Shown: positions 23,621 through 36,900 of the stretch, one piece after another | Layout: the number at the start of each line of letters is the position of its first letter | Numbering within the stretch: position 1 is the stretch's first letter | Origin: Lithospermum erythrorhizon | Lineage: Eukaryota; Streptophyta; Magnoliopsida; Boraginales; Boraginaceae | Reading direction: 5' to 3' | Length of the DNA: 64,000 nt | Assembly (NCBI GenBank): GCA_019722365.1 | Contig: JADFUC010000709.1 | Span: 496,001-560,000 of the forward strand | Notes under the pieces: model-generated | Database searches by the model: none | Told to the model about the DNA's origin: nothing | What the model saw: only the letters and a program-made list of their open reading frames with translations | Position numbers and translations under genes: made by a program

Positions 23621-25370
23621 TATAGAACATTCGAGCATGCGAAATAAAAAAAATTATGTTGTAACTGCACATTAAGTTTGAGCAATCATGTTTGATTATA
23701 TACATTAGAACAAAAATATATTGACTAGATATATTTTTATAATATAACTCACATCCGTACAAGTTCTATTTGAATAGATGCAGTGAAATATAATAATAAT
23801 AATATATATATTATCCATATATATATATTTACTTAATTCATTACACATTGAAATATAAAAGTTACATGACTTTTCACACTTTGACTAATTCTGTGGTTTG
23901 AGGAAAATACAAAAGCATGTGCATGTATCGATACAAGTTTCACGTCCGCTCCGATACATTCGAACTATAATGACAATGACATAAGCCTTTTCGAGCTGAA
24001 GCTATAATGCTTGTCAAAATATTTCCGGAGATAATGTATTCAATATTAAGTGATACGTATCCCCAACTATTTCGATGTACAACTCGTCGTGTCACCTATA
24101 CTTTCTGCAGGTCGATCCGACCTCTTTGTGGAAATGAAAAGCACTAAGCCATGAAACCACGCGACCACGCTTCGATCTACTGCGTGTAAGATCACTCCTT
24201 TGCTTAGGACACAAGCGATACATCTTAGAGATCGAGATCTCTGCCAGCATCGGTGCCGGATGTGTGACTACCGACAATCAAAGACATGTCTATGATATAC
24301 CACCGTCGGCAATGGCGGTTGTACGGCCTCGAGGCTGCGTCTGTATTAAGATTCACCGACTTGGGACGATCCGTTCCGATGTCGAGATCTCTACAAAAAA
24401 TTACCTATTAGTTTTCTGGGGCCCCAGACTGTGGAGAACTCTCCAGAATCCTCTACTAGTGTTAACTTAACTAGTGCGCAAGCGGTCCGACGGTGAATCT
24501 TTAGAACCATCAGCTTTACAACTAATACGAATCCTGTTGGAGAATCTAGAAAGCCTTCCGGAGATAAAGAATCTTTTACCATTTATCATAGACTCCACAA
24601 AGTTCTCACCCTTAACAGTGAGGCTAATAAATCAAGGGCATCTCGTCTGATCTTAATATTTATATTCACTAAATCAAGTAATATCTATTAAGATGATCTA
24701 GGTAGTTTTAAGAGATGTATCTTCACTTGCGTTCTTGTGAATAGGCGTTGTAGCCAACTGACTTGTTGGTGAAGCTCTTGTCACCCTCAGAATCTGAGAA
24801 AGCAGGCAGCGGCCAGCAGCGACCATCACTCCTCAAAACCTCGCTGATAACCTGTCCCAGGCTCAGGTAAATCATTTCGCCTGCATAGGCAGGCAATTAC
24901 TTGGTCTTTGGTGGATTTTCCATCGGAGACTGAGTACCGTTCGATGCGCCGTTGCATGATTTTGGGCGAAACTATTTCTCTCTGATAGACCTACCAATTT
25001 TAATATATTCCATTGTTTCTTTGATTTGGAGTCAAACTCGATATAGTTTATTATAAGGATGCGATCTAGACAAGAAATTATGTAAAGTACAAAATATAAA
25101 GGACACGAGATTTTTACATTGGTATCTCCCAACGATGGTAGGACTAATCCACGGATTCGAGCCACGAAATTTCATATAATAAGAAAGCAGTTACGGGCTT
25201 CAAATAATTGAGCCATCTTCTTAAAAATCTTCTGAAGCTTGAGTTATTTGGTACATAAAATAGGCTATATACAGATCTCATATATATGACTAAAAAAGCA
25301 TATTTCTTTAGACCAGTGGTATTCCAAATCAAATTCAACAATTACTATTATACTTGAGAATAGTACTAAA
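23621..25370. other. Spacer with possible transposon debris, no gene seen
   Basis: From about 23900 the sequence becomes richer in CG dinucleotides and resembles decayed retroelement DNA, but I could not assign any domain. Small open frames (24092-24582, 24872-25341) have no recognisable motif. The stretch ends at the TGTTGG start of the copia 5' LTR. Confidence 0.4.
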
Positions 25371-26150
25371 TGTTGGACATATTAAAGTATTGTAGAATGC
25401 CTTGAGAGATTTGAAAAGCTAGCATTAGTTTTTTCGCATTTGTTTTTGATATTAGATTTAATTCAGCCCAGAATAGCAATCTTTATTGCTTGTTCAAATG
25501 ACTAAGGCTTTTGGGTATAAGTCACAGCCATTAAAATAACACTTGGCCGACAAATTTCAATTTCGGTTCGTGTTACGTGTTTGGTGTTTGGTGTTTAATT
25601 GGAAGCGCTGCGGTCAAACTAAAAAGACCTTTTAAACTCTCTTTATTTTCCTTTTAATTCGATTTCATTTGAATAAATTCTGCTTGGCGTTAATGTCACC
25701 GTGATACCTGACATTAAATGCGCGCGCAATTGTTCGCTTGGATATTCTGGCGTTTTTAACCCGAGGAATTCAAAAACCGGCCCTCTTCTTCACTGTAAAT
25801 AGATAGCACATCAGACTACTTATCGTCCGGTTTGTGTTGACGAGTTCTTTCTTGCTTTAAGCTTCGATTACTTTGTTAATTGCGCACTTTTACATCGGCC
25901 ATTGTGCATATTTTACGTTGGTTTCTTGTTTCACCGGTTGAGAATTGTTGTAGGTTTCATAGCTATTTGCCGGTAGGGGCACCATTGAGCAGTATTTAAC
26001 CTTGAGGGCCACCGGTCCTAGTGCCGCTCGGTGCCCCGGATTAAGCTTTCGAGTCGATTAGGCTTCCATTACGGCGCGAAGTTAGTAACTTTGGTTGGTT
26101 TTTTTGTTTGGTAACTTGGTTCGGTTATAATACGTACATCTTCTACTTTA
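25371..26150 (+). repeat. Copia 5' LTR
   Basis: Begins TGTTGGACATATTAAAGTAT and shares with the 3' LTR the landmarks tttattgcttgttc, cgctgcggtc, gcgtttttaaccc, aaattcaaaaaccggcc-like text, aaatagatagca, gcatattttacgtt and tttggttggttttt. The 3' limit is placed near 26150, after gttcggttat, and is uncertain. Confidence 0.85.
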
Positions 26151-26159
26151 CAATTTGAA

Positions 26160-27130
26160 AGCTTAACTTGTATAACCATGCACTTTAAATCGAAATTGCA
26201 CGACATGTCTAAGCTGGAACCTTTGAATGGTAGCACCAACTATAAAAGATGGTCCCAATTTGCTTATGTGCACTTGAAGCTTTGGATGTTGACTATGTAC
26301 TGTTGAAAACCGTCCCACTGGGAAATATCTGTCTACGATGGTTATATATTTATTCTTTGGATTTCCGAACATGTGAAAGAAAGAAGCCAAGGGGTTTGAT
26401 AAGAATATGAGGCTGTAGGTGCCGTATTACACGAGCAATGTGGTAATTGCACGATTTCGGCTTATATCTTATTCCTGAAATCTGCCGAGTTAATTTGGGA
26501 TGCCTTGGGAGAGGCTAGTAATGATGATCTTTACGTAGAGAAAAGTATGTGGTGGGGAAGTGGCTAGGTTTTCAGTTGAGGAAACAACGAGCCGGTTATG
26601 GATCGAGTGCATGTGTCTTTGAAAATGCAGTAATAGCGATGCTTGATTAATGAAGGCATAAAACTTGATGAAGTGTTTTTGGCTAATGTTTTGTTGGAGA
26701 AATTTCCTCCTTCTTGGAATGATTACAGGAACAAACTGAAACACAAGAAGAAAGACTTACCTTGTCCGATTGATTGGCGACATGAGGCTGAAGAGGCCCG
26801 TCTCGAGAACCAATTTCTTAATGGGACGAAGGAGAAAGGCGACAATGGAGTGCAACTTCACAGCCCAGGCTTGGTGGGCGAGTGGTCCTCAAGCAGCCAA
26901 CCCGGAGTTCAAAGGCAAGGGCAAAGATTGAGCGGAGAGCGGACTCGAAACTTGACGTCGAGCAGTTCACAAGTGAGCCGGTGCGGATCGAGAAGGTGCG
27001 AAGTCTTTGTGCGGTGCTACACATTATGCGGAAAAATTTGGACACAAAGGCTGATGCTGACCGTTATGATCAGGCCAGCAAATCAGCAAATAAATTGAAT
27101 AGGAAGCCACCGCGTTTATTGTGCAAATAA
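26160..27130 (+). pseudogene. Copia gag remnant
   Basis: Starts with a stretch reading MSKLEPLNGSTNYKRWSQ (26203 on), the usual N-terminal gag theme of a short anchor followed by a Trp. Further on, LANVLLEKFPPSWNDYRNKL lies at about 26680-26740, followed by KHKKKDL. This is the UBN2-type gag domain of plant copia elements. Several frameshifts separate the pieces. Confidence 0.8.
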
Positions 27131-27479
27131 GGAATTTCCGGGGACTTTGAGGATGTTATTTGATGGAGAATGTGTCTTCATGGGAAACTACTTGTGCTTT
27201 GGAATTACAGGCAAAGGAAAGGTTAACTTAGGCTACTTTCACAGGAGACACTTCTGCTTGTGTGTTGTATGTACCAACTTTGCGTACTTGACCTAGTGTC
27301 TGATGCGCTTATTAAACAAAGTTGGTTTTGAAACTTGTATTTGAAATTTGACAAGGTTGTAGTGACTCGTAGTGGAGAGTTTGTAGAAGGGTTATACCGG
27401 TGGTGAGCATTTGTGCGAGATGTTGTACGCTAGCGATTAATAATAATACGTCTACTTACCTTATATTGAGATAATTGAT

Positions 27480-27970
27480 ATTTGGCATCTTTAGACTAGG
27501 ACGTATTAATCATCCATTAAGCGTCTAAATACGATTGTCTATCATTACACACGCTATTTGAAATTTACCAAATGCCCGATTTGTGTAGAAGCTAAGTTTA
27601 CCGAAGCACAGTAAACACCTTGACCACTTGGAAATAGTAAATTACTAGAGTTAATTAACGACACAAGGCGGCTTTAAGAACACTTGGAGTAAAGGGGAAA
27701 GCACTATTATGTGACACTTTATAGATGAAGCATTACAGGTATACTAAGATTACACGCCTTTGGAGCTAAGAGTGAGGCGAGGATATGTTTATCGAGAGTT
27801 TAAGAATGAAGTAGAGAACCCGACTTGATAGAAAGATTAAGTAGGTGCGATCGGGGTGGTGAGTATGGGTCTTACGCCCGAAGTTTTTGTGAGGAGAATG
27901 GGATTATCCGTAGGCCCAGTGCCACTTCTTGCAATAATGGGATAGGCGAGCGTAAAACAGGCCAGCTGCG
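27480..27970 (+). pseudogene. Copia integrase remnant
   Basis: Pieces of the GAG-pre-integrase and integrase core can be read across frames: WHL-RLGRINH near 27483, CPICVEAKF near 27572, GKHYYVTFIDEA near 27697, and SEDMF near 27775. Indels break the frame between them, and the catalytic D,D,E set cannot be traced completely. Confidence 0.7.
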
Positions 27971-28849
27971 AAAAATATGATGAATGCTATGCTCCCAAGT
28001 TACGGACTTACGTGAGATGGGGGAGGCGGTTTAAGTGCTTGTCACATTAACGCAGGGGTACTTGTAAAGTTAGATAAGACTCCTATGAGATTTGGAGGTT
28101 ATCCACCAACTTGAGGTTCTTAGAATAGATTATACAGCTAAAATTAAGGTTTACTGAGCCTAAGAAGACAGCAGTGGACAGACCTATATTTGCATGTTTT
28201 CATTGGGTATGCTCTCGAGCGATCTTTGCGTATAGATTCGTGTCTTTATCGTCGTTATATACATTTTAGAATCTTGAGTTTTTGAGCATGTATTTCCTTT
28301 AAAAGCATGTTTGTCTTATACTTGTTTCGCGTGATATCTGCGATTCATATATGCACGATCTTGTGATGTACGTATACATGACATACACGATGATGATGTG
28401 CGTCTTTGGATTCGTAGCTACAGGAGACGCTTTAGAGGGACTTAGAAGAGTAAAGACACAGAGTGGAGAAACTCTTTTGGAGATGACTTTATAGTGAACT
28501 TTCTATACGAGATTGCTGATGATTATATAAGTGATGAAGCCAGTTTGACTTTATGTGTGAGGATGATCTAGGAAACTCTTTGTGAGGCCGTGAGGTCCCA
28601 TTGACGATTAACTCTTTTTTGGAGAGAGGCCATTAGGTGAACTTGATTCGTTGTGTCGAACCAAACTTGGGAGTTAGTTGATTTACTGGGGTTCTGAAAC
28701 ATTAGTAATAAGTGGATCTTTGAAAAGATGAGACTGATGGTTCGATAGAGATTGACTAGAGGCTTTGTGATTAGAAACTTTACCACAAAGAAGGATATAG
28801 ATTACTTTGATCTTTATTCAGGTGACTAAGATGGCCACTATCGAGGGGC

Positions 28850-29180
28850 CTTGGATGATAAATGGGTTAGAGATAAATCGGATGGATGTTAAGGCGCACT
28901 TTTGAATGGTAATCTAGAGGAAGAGATTTATATATTGACAGGGTTTTGTGAGTCGAAGTCGGGGAGGATAAAGTGTGTAAGCTGAAAAAATCTCTATATG
29001 GTTTGAAACAAGCACCCAGCTTGATTGGTATGAGAAGTTTAGTGATACTTTGGTGAGTAATGGCTATGTTGTAAACAATTCTGACTCCTGTGTATACTCT
29101 GAGGGGTTAAGGACTGATTGTGTGATCGTATGCTATATGTTGATGATATGTTGATTTTGGTAAGGCCCATGACTATAGTG
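28850..29180 (+). pseudogene. Copia reverse transcriptase remnant
   Basis: Readable pieces are QMDVK-AFLNG (about 28875), LEEEIY, VCKLKKSLYGLKQAP (about 28976-29020), WYEKFSDTLVSNGYVVNNSD, and the catalytic YVDDM at about 29135-29149. Single-base losses shift the frame between blocks. Confidence 0.85.
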
Positions 29181-29459
29181 AATAAGACCCGAGGATTCTT
29201 GTAAGTACAAGTTTGAGATGAAGGCTTGGAGAAGTTCGTGCTATCCACAGGAGTTAGGAGTTGTGAGAAACCGGATTATACCGTTAGTCGATCTCGTTAT
29301 GTGGAGAAAGATTTTGAGGAAGTTTAACTTTTGAGGAGTTACCGCTGCTAGGGCTCTATGATGCAGTGTGCAGCTTGATGAAAAAATTTGGGTGATAGTG
29401 TCTCTCGAAATAGAATATGCTAGATTATTGGGAGTGTGACTATTCTTGTGCTTGTACTC

Positions 29460-30010
29460 ATTTGATATTTATCTTTGTTAGTAGGTTAAATGAACACCAT
29501 GTACTTGATGAGCATTGGATGCTTTCTTAAGCCGATTAGATACCTAAAAGGGACTATTGAGGTTAGTTTGAACTTTAAGGAGTTACTCTTTATTAGAAGG
29601 GTATTTGGCCTTGATCTGTGGAGTGCAGTAGTGATGATATTTGTTCTACCGGTTGGATGTGTTTACGCCCAGGGAGGAGCTATTTGGAAATGCCTTAGCC
29701 GGACTTGCATAGCCCAGCTCCTTGTGGAGTCAGTTCATTCTTGGCAGGCTTGCAAGTCAAGAAGGTGAATGGTTGAAGAACCTACTAGGCGATGTACCGT
29801 TGTGGGAGAACTCGAGGCGGTGCAGTGCCGGCTGCTGTGAGTCTCAACATTGGGTTGCCAAGAATCGTACTTACAATGGTAAGAAAAAGACATATGCAAA
29901 TTAGGCGTGGCGGTGAGGCTGACTCTGAAAAATGGGGTTATTTACGTGGACTATGTGAGGTCCGAGCGAGGAATCTTTGATCCTTTTACTAAGGGATTAG
30001 CCCAGAGTTG
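29460..30010 (+). pseudogene. Copia RNase H remnant
   Basis: Shows RYLKGTIEVSLNFKE near 29537, a SGCVYA-like piece near 29650, LASQEGEWLKNLLGDVPLW at about 29748-29805, AKNRTYNGKK near 29860 and a DPFTKGL-like end near 29970. This is the standard copia C-terminal RNase H order. Confidence 0.85.
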
Positions 30011-30672
30011 TGCAGGCGTCGAGGGGGATAGAGTGAAGCCTGGCTTGAGAATAGCGTGTTGACACGATCGCTCTTTCACTATCCACATGGTGTAGTAGTC
30101 TTGATAAAATCCTATAGCCGTATGTTTTTGGTGGTGCTATTGAGGGGCAGTGGGATTTTATCCGTAGTATTCATAACCAAAGTTTGGTATTGCGATGCAT
30201 GTATTGAATTTAGTCGTGACATGTAACCGGTGGTGAATAACTTTGGGGAATCTTGCTTGATGGAAATTTACATGAGGATGGACTTAAGTCCTTAATAACT
30301 TGAAGATAGTGTTTGAGGCAACGCTATAGGAGTTACTACGTGAGTGTGATGGTGGGGCACGCCCGTCTATGAAAGACTAGAGCTTTGTCTTCAGAAGCCT
30401 TTCATGAACGAGGTGTCGTTGTGGCCCTAAAGCAGCGTGTTTATGCGTTTCGCGGGACTACTGCGATTTAGAGGGTATAGTATGTGTTGTGGGGGGTGCA
30501 ATCGAGTTCGATAAGTTCAAAGGCGAAAGTTCACTGTCGATGCTGAAGTTGTTGCCCCACGTTCGGCTGTATTAGCCGATTCCGTCGAAAGATAATGGCC
30601 AACCGTCTATTCCACTCATGACGGGGAATTTCTCCTTAGCACTTACATTCCTTCCGCCGCCGTTGTGGGGAT

Positions 30673-31520
30673 TGTTGGACATATTAAAAGTATTGTCTTG
30701 AATCATGGGAATTTGAAAAGCGCATTAGTTTTTCCATTGTTTTTGAGCACCATTTAATTCTATTTAAATAACCCAATCTTTTATTGCTTGTTCCAAATGA
30801 CTAGAGCTTTGGTATAGAAAATTACAGCCAGTAAAATAACCTAGCCTTGTAAACAACCCGGCCAGCCAGCTTTCGGCTTCAACTTTCAGTTCGTGTTCGT
30901 GTTTAGTGTTTGTAGGTGTTTGAGTGGAGACGCTGCGGTCTGGTAAAAGACCTTTGCCTTTCTCTTTATTTGATCTGATTTCATTGAATAGAGTACATTC
31001 TGTGGCCATTCATCATGTCCAAATACAGCGTTAAATACGCCGTAATGCATTAAATGCGCCGTGATACAGCGTTAAATGCTTGGATGTTACAAGCGTTTTT
31101 AACCCGGAAATTCAAAAACCGGCCTGTATACCATAAATAGATAGCAGCGTCGGACCTCTTGTCGTCAACATTGTTGTGAGTTCTTCTTCGCTTTCGATCT
31201 TTCTTTTGTTCGGTACACTTACTTTTAAGCAAACAACATTGCATATTTTACGTTAGTTTCTTGTTTTCTGGTTGAGGGTATTTGGCAGTTCGTAGGCATT
31301 TTGCGAGGGAGTGGACTGTTGAGCAGTGCTTTGTGTTAACAGCAGGGGCTGCAGTCACAGTAGGTGCCGCCTCGATTACGCCGGATTAAAACTTTTCAAG
31401 TCGGTGGCTTGCATCTGGCGACACGGCAGAAGTTAGTAGCTTTGGTTGGTTTTTTTTTTTTTTTTTTTGTTTGGTAGCAATTTGGTTCGGTTATATGCAT
31501 GCATGCTACTCTTCTGTATT
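30673..31520 (+). repeat. Copia 3' LTR
   Basis: Begins TGTTGGACATATTAAAAGTA and follows the 5' LTR throughout, with many substitutions and indels. A T-run of about 18 bases near 31449 corresponds to a shorter run near 26099 in the 5' LTR. The 3' limit is approximate. Confidence 0.85.
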
Positions 31521-31599
31521 TAAAGGCACCTCAACTTCCAACCGTTCTTTTGTCAAGATTAAATATAATTTTATTATATAACCAATTAGACAACATATG

Positions 31600-33850
31600 A
31601 TTCAATCTTATACTCTTATTCAATGGTGGTATCGTAGACTATTTGAGACAATTACTAGCGTTACTAAAACTAGTACTCTGATATAATGCCTACCCGTTAT
31701 AAACAATTATAATAAGTTCGATTGAAAATTTACGCAATGATATCGGAGTACTTATGATCGACACTATTACGTATGATTGTATTATTTGTGGGCTATGTAT
31801 AGTTGAGCCCGTAGGTTATATTATGTAACATTATATAATGATTGTGTGATTATAATATTAGTTTGAGAGCTTTAAACTTTACATGAAGTCAGAGATCCCT
31901 TCTGACTGAAACAAAACCTACAATCTTTTCGTAATTTAGGCCGCCATCATCGTGTCCGGCCAAGCGACCCACTTTAGATGGATTCTTGACCCAGATCTTC
32001 CAGGCGGAGTGAGTGGTGCCCGTTTGGAAGGAGCAAATTAGAGAACCCCCGTCTGTTACCTATCCTCGAAATTGATCGCTACTATAGTTCTATACGAGGT
32101 TCTAATGATAATTCGGTTAATATCATTAGTATTGTCGTGCTACGGGACATAACTACGATGGTGGTCAAATCTGTGATTGATCCGACATTGGTCGAAGAAA
32201 GTTTATTTTTTATTGATGTGCGATGTGTTTCAAACTATATCGATGGATTACGAATACTATTGATTCCTATAACCCCGTAAAAGCGATACCGTATTTTGAG
32301 GAGATGCAAGAGTGGGAGTTCGGGTTTGGGAGGCGGATGTCCGGCCCGTGTGGAATTTGCGGCCAGGTAATCGCCTCGCTTTCTTTGTCGGGTTATCACG
32401 GGACACAGGCAATTTGTTCTGCGGCGTGAAGGCGCTGCGTTGGTTGGCTGGAAATCGTTCGACAGTTGGATCGAGGGGCAGTGGGGATAAATTAGTATGA
32501 AGGTGGATGTGGCAAGCGGTTAAGTTTTTCATTTTGACTCAAAGATTATATTCACGAATCTTTGTGCAAAAGTTGAGTCCGTCCTCGTCGTCCTCGCCAC
32601 CGGGCCTTATGTATTCTTTTATCACGCCTTGACTCTTTGAATTATGTCGATTTTCGGTTGGGCATAAGTTTTCTTGCGGCATTAGCCACCCGGTACAAGC
32701 TTTGGTGATTCCGAGGCCGCAATCTCCTCGGCAAAGGCTGAAAAAGAGGTTGATGTTTTGGAAGATAATAGGATGTGGGTAGAGTTGCAGAGACGGGAAG
32801 AAAGGCTGCGGATGCTCAATGGATTTATAAGGTAAAATATAATTCTGATGGTAGTATTGAAAGATTTAAAGCCTGTCTGGTTATTTTTGGTAATCATCAG
32901 GTGGAGGACATTGATTCTGATGATACATTTGTGCTGGCCAAAATAGCCCTTTGTTAGAACTTTTAGCGTTCTTCTTTGTTAAAAACTAAAGGCTACGTGA
33001 GATGGACGTACATAACGCTTTCTTGCATGGTGATCTTTTGGAGGAAATTTATATGTGGTTACCTCCTGGTTTTAATAAGGGGTGTCCAGGGCTAGTGTAC
33101 AATTTGTACAAATCTTTGTATGGGTTGAAGTAGGTTCCGCATTGTTGGTTCTCCAAATTGGCAACAACATTGAAACGGTATGGGTTTGTTCGGTCTTATT
33201 CCGACTATTCCCTGTTTACTCTGTGTAGGGGTAAAATGAGGTTTATCTATCTTTTACTCGTCTTGATTTATCGTTTGCAATTCATGTTTTGTCTCAGTTT
33301 TTACATGAGCCTCAAATCGGGATCGTTAATTCGGTACTGACTTAGGTGGTTAAAATATCTTAAAAGGGTGTCGGTGAGGGGGATATTTGAGCTCCCAAAA
33401 GTAAGTTGAAGCTTTCGGGATGAATTGTGATTACGATTGGGCGAGTTGTCCGTTTTCGTCGCTATTTATGCGGTTGGATTGTTTTCTTGGGTGACTCTCA
33501 CCATTTCTGGAAGACTAAGAAAGCGAGGTTATAGTATCTCATTTCTTTGGTAGAACCAGTATCATCCGTAAGCGGTGGTTACCCAATGAGCCAGAAATGG
33601 CTAAGGGGTTGCTTCGGTGTTTGGTGTCTTCCATCTTTAGAGGCGGCCAATTTGTTTTGTGATAGTTAATTATTGTTTCCATTTGGTGCAAAATCCGATT
33701 TTCATGAAACGAAGCAAAGCAATATTGAGATTATTTGTCGTTTAACGTGATGCAGAGTCTTGGATAGAGTTGTCGGTTAACTGCATGTTTCTACTACAAA
33801 ACTAGCGGATATTTTCACTAAAGGCGCTTAAAGCGTCGGTTGATTTTTCT
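31600..33850 (+). mobile_element. Second copia fragment, plus strand, internally reduced
   Basis: A primer-binding-like ggtggtatcgtagac near 31625 is followed, after about 1 kb of unreadable DNA, by reverse transcriptase pieces: QWIYKVKYNSDGSIERFKA at 32817-32873, [21 protein letters not shown] near 33003, [26 protein letters not shown] near 33093, and WFSKLATTLKRYGF. RNase H pieces follow to about 33830, ending with ADIFTKA-like text. Gag and integrase are mostly lost or unreadable between 31640 and 32650. LTRs were not identified. Confidence 0.75.
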
Positions 33851-33989
33851 TATGAAGTTGCCGCGTTTTTTTACCGAGGTTTTCCGATCCGTTCCTTTCG
33901 ATGAATTCTCGACTAGTTAACTAGCAACCGGCGGTGATGGATCAAAGCTATGTTATCTTTTGATCTACATGATCAACGATGATAACTCA

Positions 33990-36900
33990 ATTGAGATTAA
34001 TTGTCTAATGGTATTATGTCTTCGACGAATGTGTCGATGTTTACCCGTTATATAAAGTGGTTCGTTACCACGATTCGCGGTTCGTTGTCGCGGTATATCC
34101 AAATTGGAAGCGGGCTTTTCCCATCGGAATATCCTCGAGTGTCTTAACCATTCGACCTTTTAGCGGCTTGTCTAAAATGATGAACTTCGAGACTCCGTCG
34201 TGGATGCGGCAATTAGCGTTTGTTTGAGGACTTCCGTGACACGGTACGCCTAAAGTGAGCAATATCACTTGGTAGCCATTGGAATGGCGGTATCGGAGAT
34301 CAGTTTGCATCGTGTACCACCAGTACGGCCCGGATAGCGTATAGATGCTGACCCGTATTCAGTATGTCTCCCAGTACTTAGTACTTCGCATCGTAACTTT
34401 CAATGATCGCTACTCGGATTACCGTATATACTACTCAATTTTAACTGCTGAATAAGCTATATCCAGGTCTAGTACAACTACGTCGAGACATGAAACTCCC
34501 CGATAGCAGAATACTTTCAGTTGAGATACTGCTTTCCACTTTTATTAGCCGTGAAATTATCGATGTTAAATCCAGCTGAGTTGGACATTACTCCCCAAAT
34601 CGTCTTGGCAAAATTTCCCGAGAATTTTGCTCGACATAGTGTGATTGGGGTTAACAACGGAACCGTTAGGAGTTCTGTAATCTGGACTCCCAAGGGAATT
34701 AGATCTGCTTTGTCCCGTGTCGCCCGTATCGAACTTGGAGTTGACATATCTTTGGTGGATTGAATCATCTTTTGATTGCTACCAACCAATAAGCATGTCG
34801 TCAGCATCTGACGAGAGAATTACATATCCTGCGAGTGGATTTTACATAAACACACTTGTCTTTCATTGATTTAAATCCGAACCGAAAGTAATGCCTTGTC
34901 AGAAACACCGTACCATTGTTTAGGAGCTTGCTTTAACCCGTACAAAAGATTTGACAATTAAATTTTCTTCTTTACACAGAACTATAAACCCTCGGTTGTT
35001 CGTATAATTTTCATCAATTCCGTTTAAGAAATTTGTTTACATCCATTTGATGTACATCCCAAGTTCTTGTGATGAGGCAATTGCTAGGACAAATACAATG
35101 GATGTTATCACTATCACGGGAGAATAAGTATCAATGTCTAGTCACTTCTTTTTTAATACATTCCATGACCAATGGTCTACTTTGTACTTAACTCTATCGT
35201 CAATCGGCTTTCATTTTCCTCTTAAAAATCATTTGGTTTTCAATGCCCCCTTCCGCAGCGGGAAGATCCACTTTGATTCCCGAGTGTGATTACATGAGGT
35301 CTTCCGTATAATACTTGCAGCCGGACGTGAGTTGGCAGCGGCCCTCTTGGCAGTAAGTTGCTTAAGGAGGTTCACTCTGGCGTATGCGTTACAAATCGGA
35401 ACCAAAAGACTTCTCGGAAACCATGCCGCTTTTTACTACGTCGAGGTTAGCCTTCTCGACCTCACTTACTTTGACTATCCGGCGAAATCACCATTATCGG
35501 CTGTACCACCGGTTCGTATCCTTTTGATGTCAGCTTTGCCTTCCGTTCATCGGAAGCATGTTGAAGCGTGGCGTTCGAGATTCATATTATATGCTTGTTC
35601 GCTCGTGAATTATGCATCTTATGAACAAGAAACCGATATCATTACTATTTTGACATATCGATAAAAATTGCATCGGCCGTTTAGGACGATAGTCACTGTT
35701 TAGGAGGAGGTACGCTGACCGCACGCGACACCAGTGTAGGATGTTGCTCTGCCTTTGAACAATTCAAATGGGGTTTTATCCTGCATTTTCGAGAATTTTG
35801 TTCGAGAGGTAGTTAATTTGTCGATGTCGACTTCCCCAGCGTTTCAGCGAGGTAAGCTGAACTTATCAGCTTAAGGCATTCATAAATCTCTTTTGATGAT
35901 CGATTTTTCTTTAAGTCCATTCGATTGGGAGAATATGGAGTGTCGGCTTAGGTGAATAATACCTTTCGAACAAAATTGACCAAATGGTGAGGCAATACTA
36001 CTTGCTCCTATCATTTTCCATTACTACTTTTATCTTTTCTGAGTTGATTTTCAACTTCTTCTTTATAAATTGCAATTTATCGATTGCCTCATTTTACTTT
36101 TAAATTAGTATACATAGCAAAATTTTGTACTATCATCTACAAAGTGATAAAGTACTGCGTTTCCACCTTTGGATTGGTGAGGCTCATGTCACTTGCGTCA
36201 TTTGTAAACAGGTAGAGGAAACATTATTTATACCACGGTTGGAAATGTTGCTTTCTCAAATCAGATTTTGTGGCCTTAATTCTTATCGATAAATTCATTA
36301 GGTATGTAGTTCAACTTTATCGTTCTTATGAAAAGGGTAGGTTCACGTATCACAACCTCTTATGCCATAAATTAGAGTACTCCTGACATAGGCAATATTG
36401 TTTTTTATTCATCTTGTTTATGGCCGTTATTCATTTTGAAAAGACCATTAACCATAGCCTTTTCCGACAAACATGCCCGACTTGGAAGAAGTACAACTTT
36501 GTCGAGACTCAATTACAAGTTTAACATGTTTGCTAAGTAAAGAGCAGGACACGAGTTCTTCCTAAGTTCTGGGACTCCACAGACATTCTTGATGTGACTT
36601 AAACCGAAGTCATTACCAATACAGTTCATACTCCTGATGTTGGAGGTTGCATTATTCGCCATGTACATCTTACCATACATTATGTTGGCTTGAAAGTAGC
36701 AAATTGATCTTTACCGAACAAAGCATGCCTAGTAGCACGGTGCTCGATCCGCAGATTCTTGTGGGTTGGGTATGAAGTTCACCTGAGAAATCACGGTAGG
36801 CGAGTTGGTCCTAGTTATGGTGACCACGTTAAGCCATCATACCCCGTTCTCTTGGCGGGTTTTCCCGAAGGACTTATGTCCACGTTTGTTACAATTATGT

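Larger units (their letters stand above)
25371..31520 (+). mobile_element. Ty1/copia LTR retrotransposon, near full length, decayed
   Basis: Two diverged LTRs (25371-~26150 and 30673-~31520) enclose gag, integrase, reverse transcriptase and RNase H in the copia order. The polypurine-like tract gttgtggggat directly precedes the 3' LTR. All frames are interrupted repeatedly, so the copy cannot make its polyprotein. A target-site duplication could not be confirmed because the outer LTR ends are blurred by indels. Confidence 0.88.
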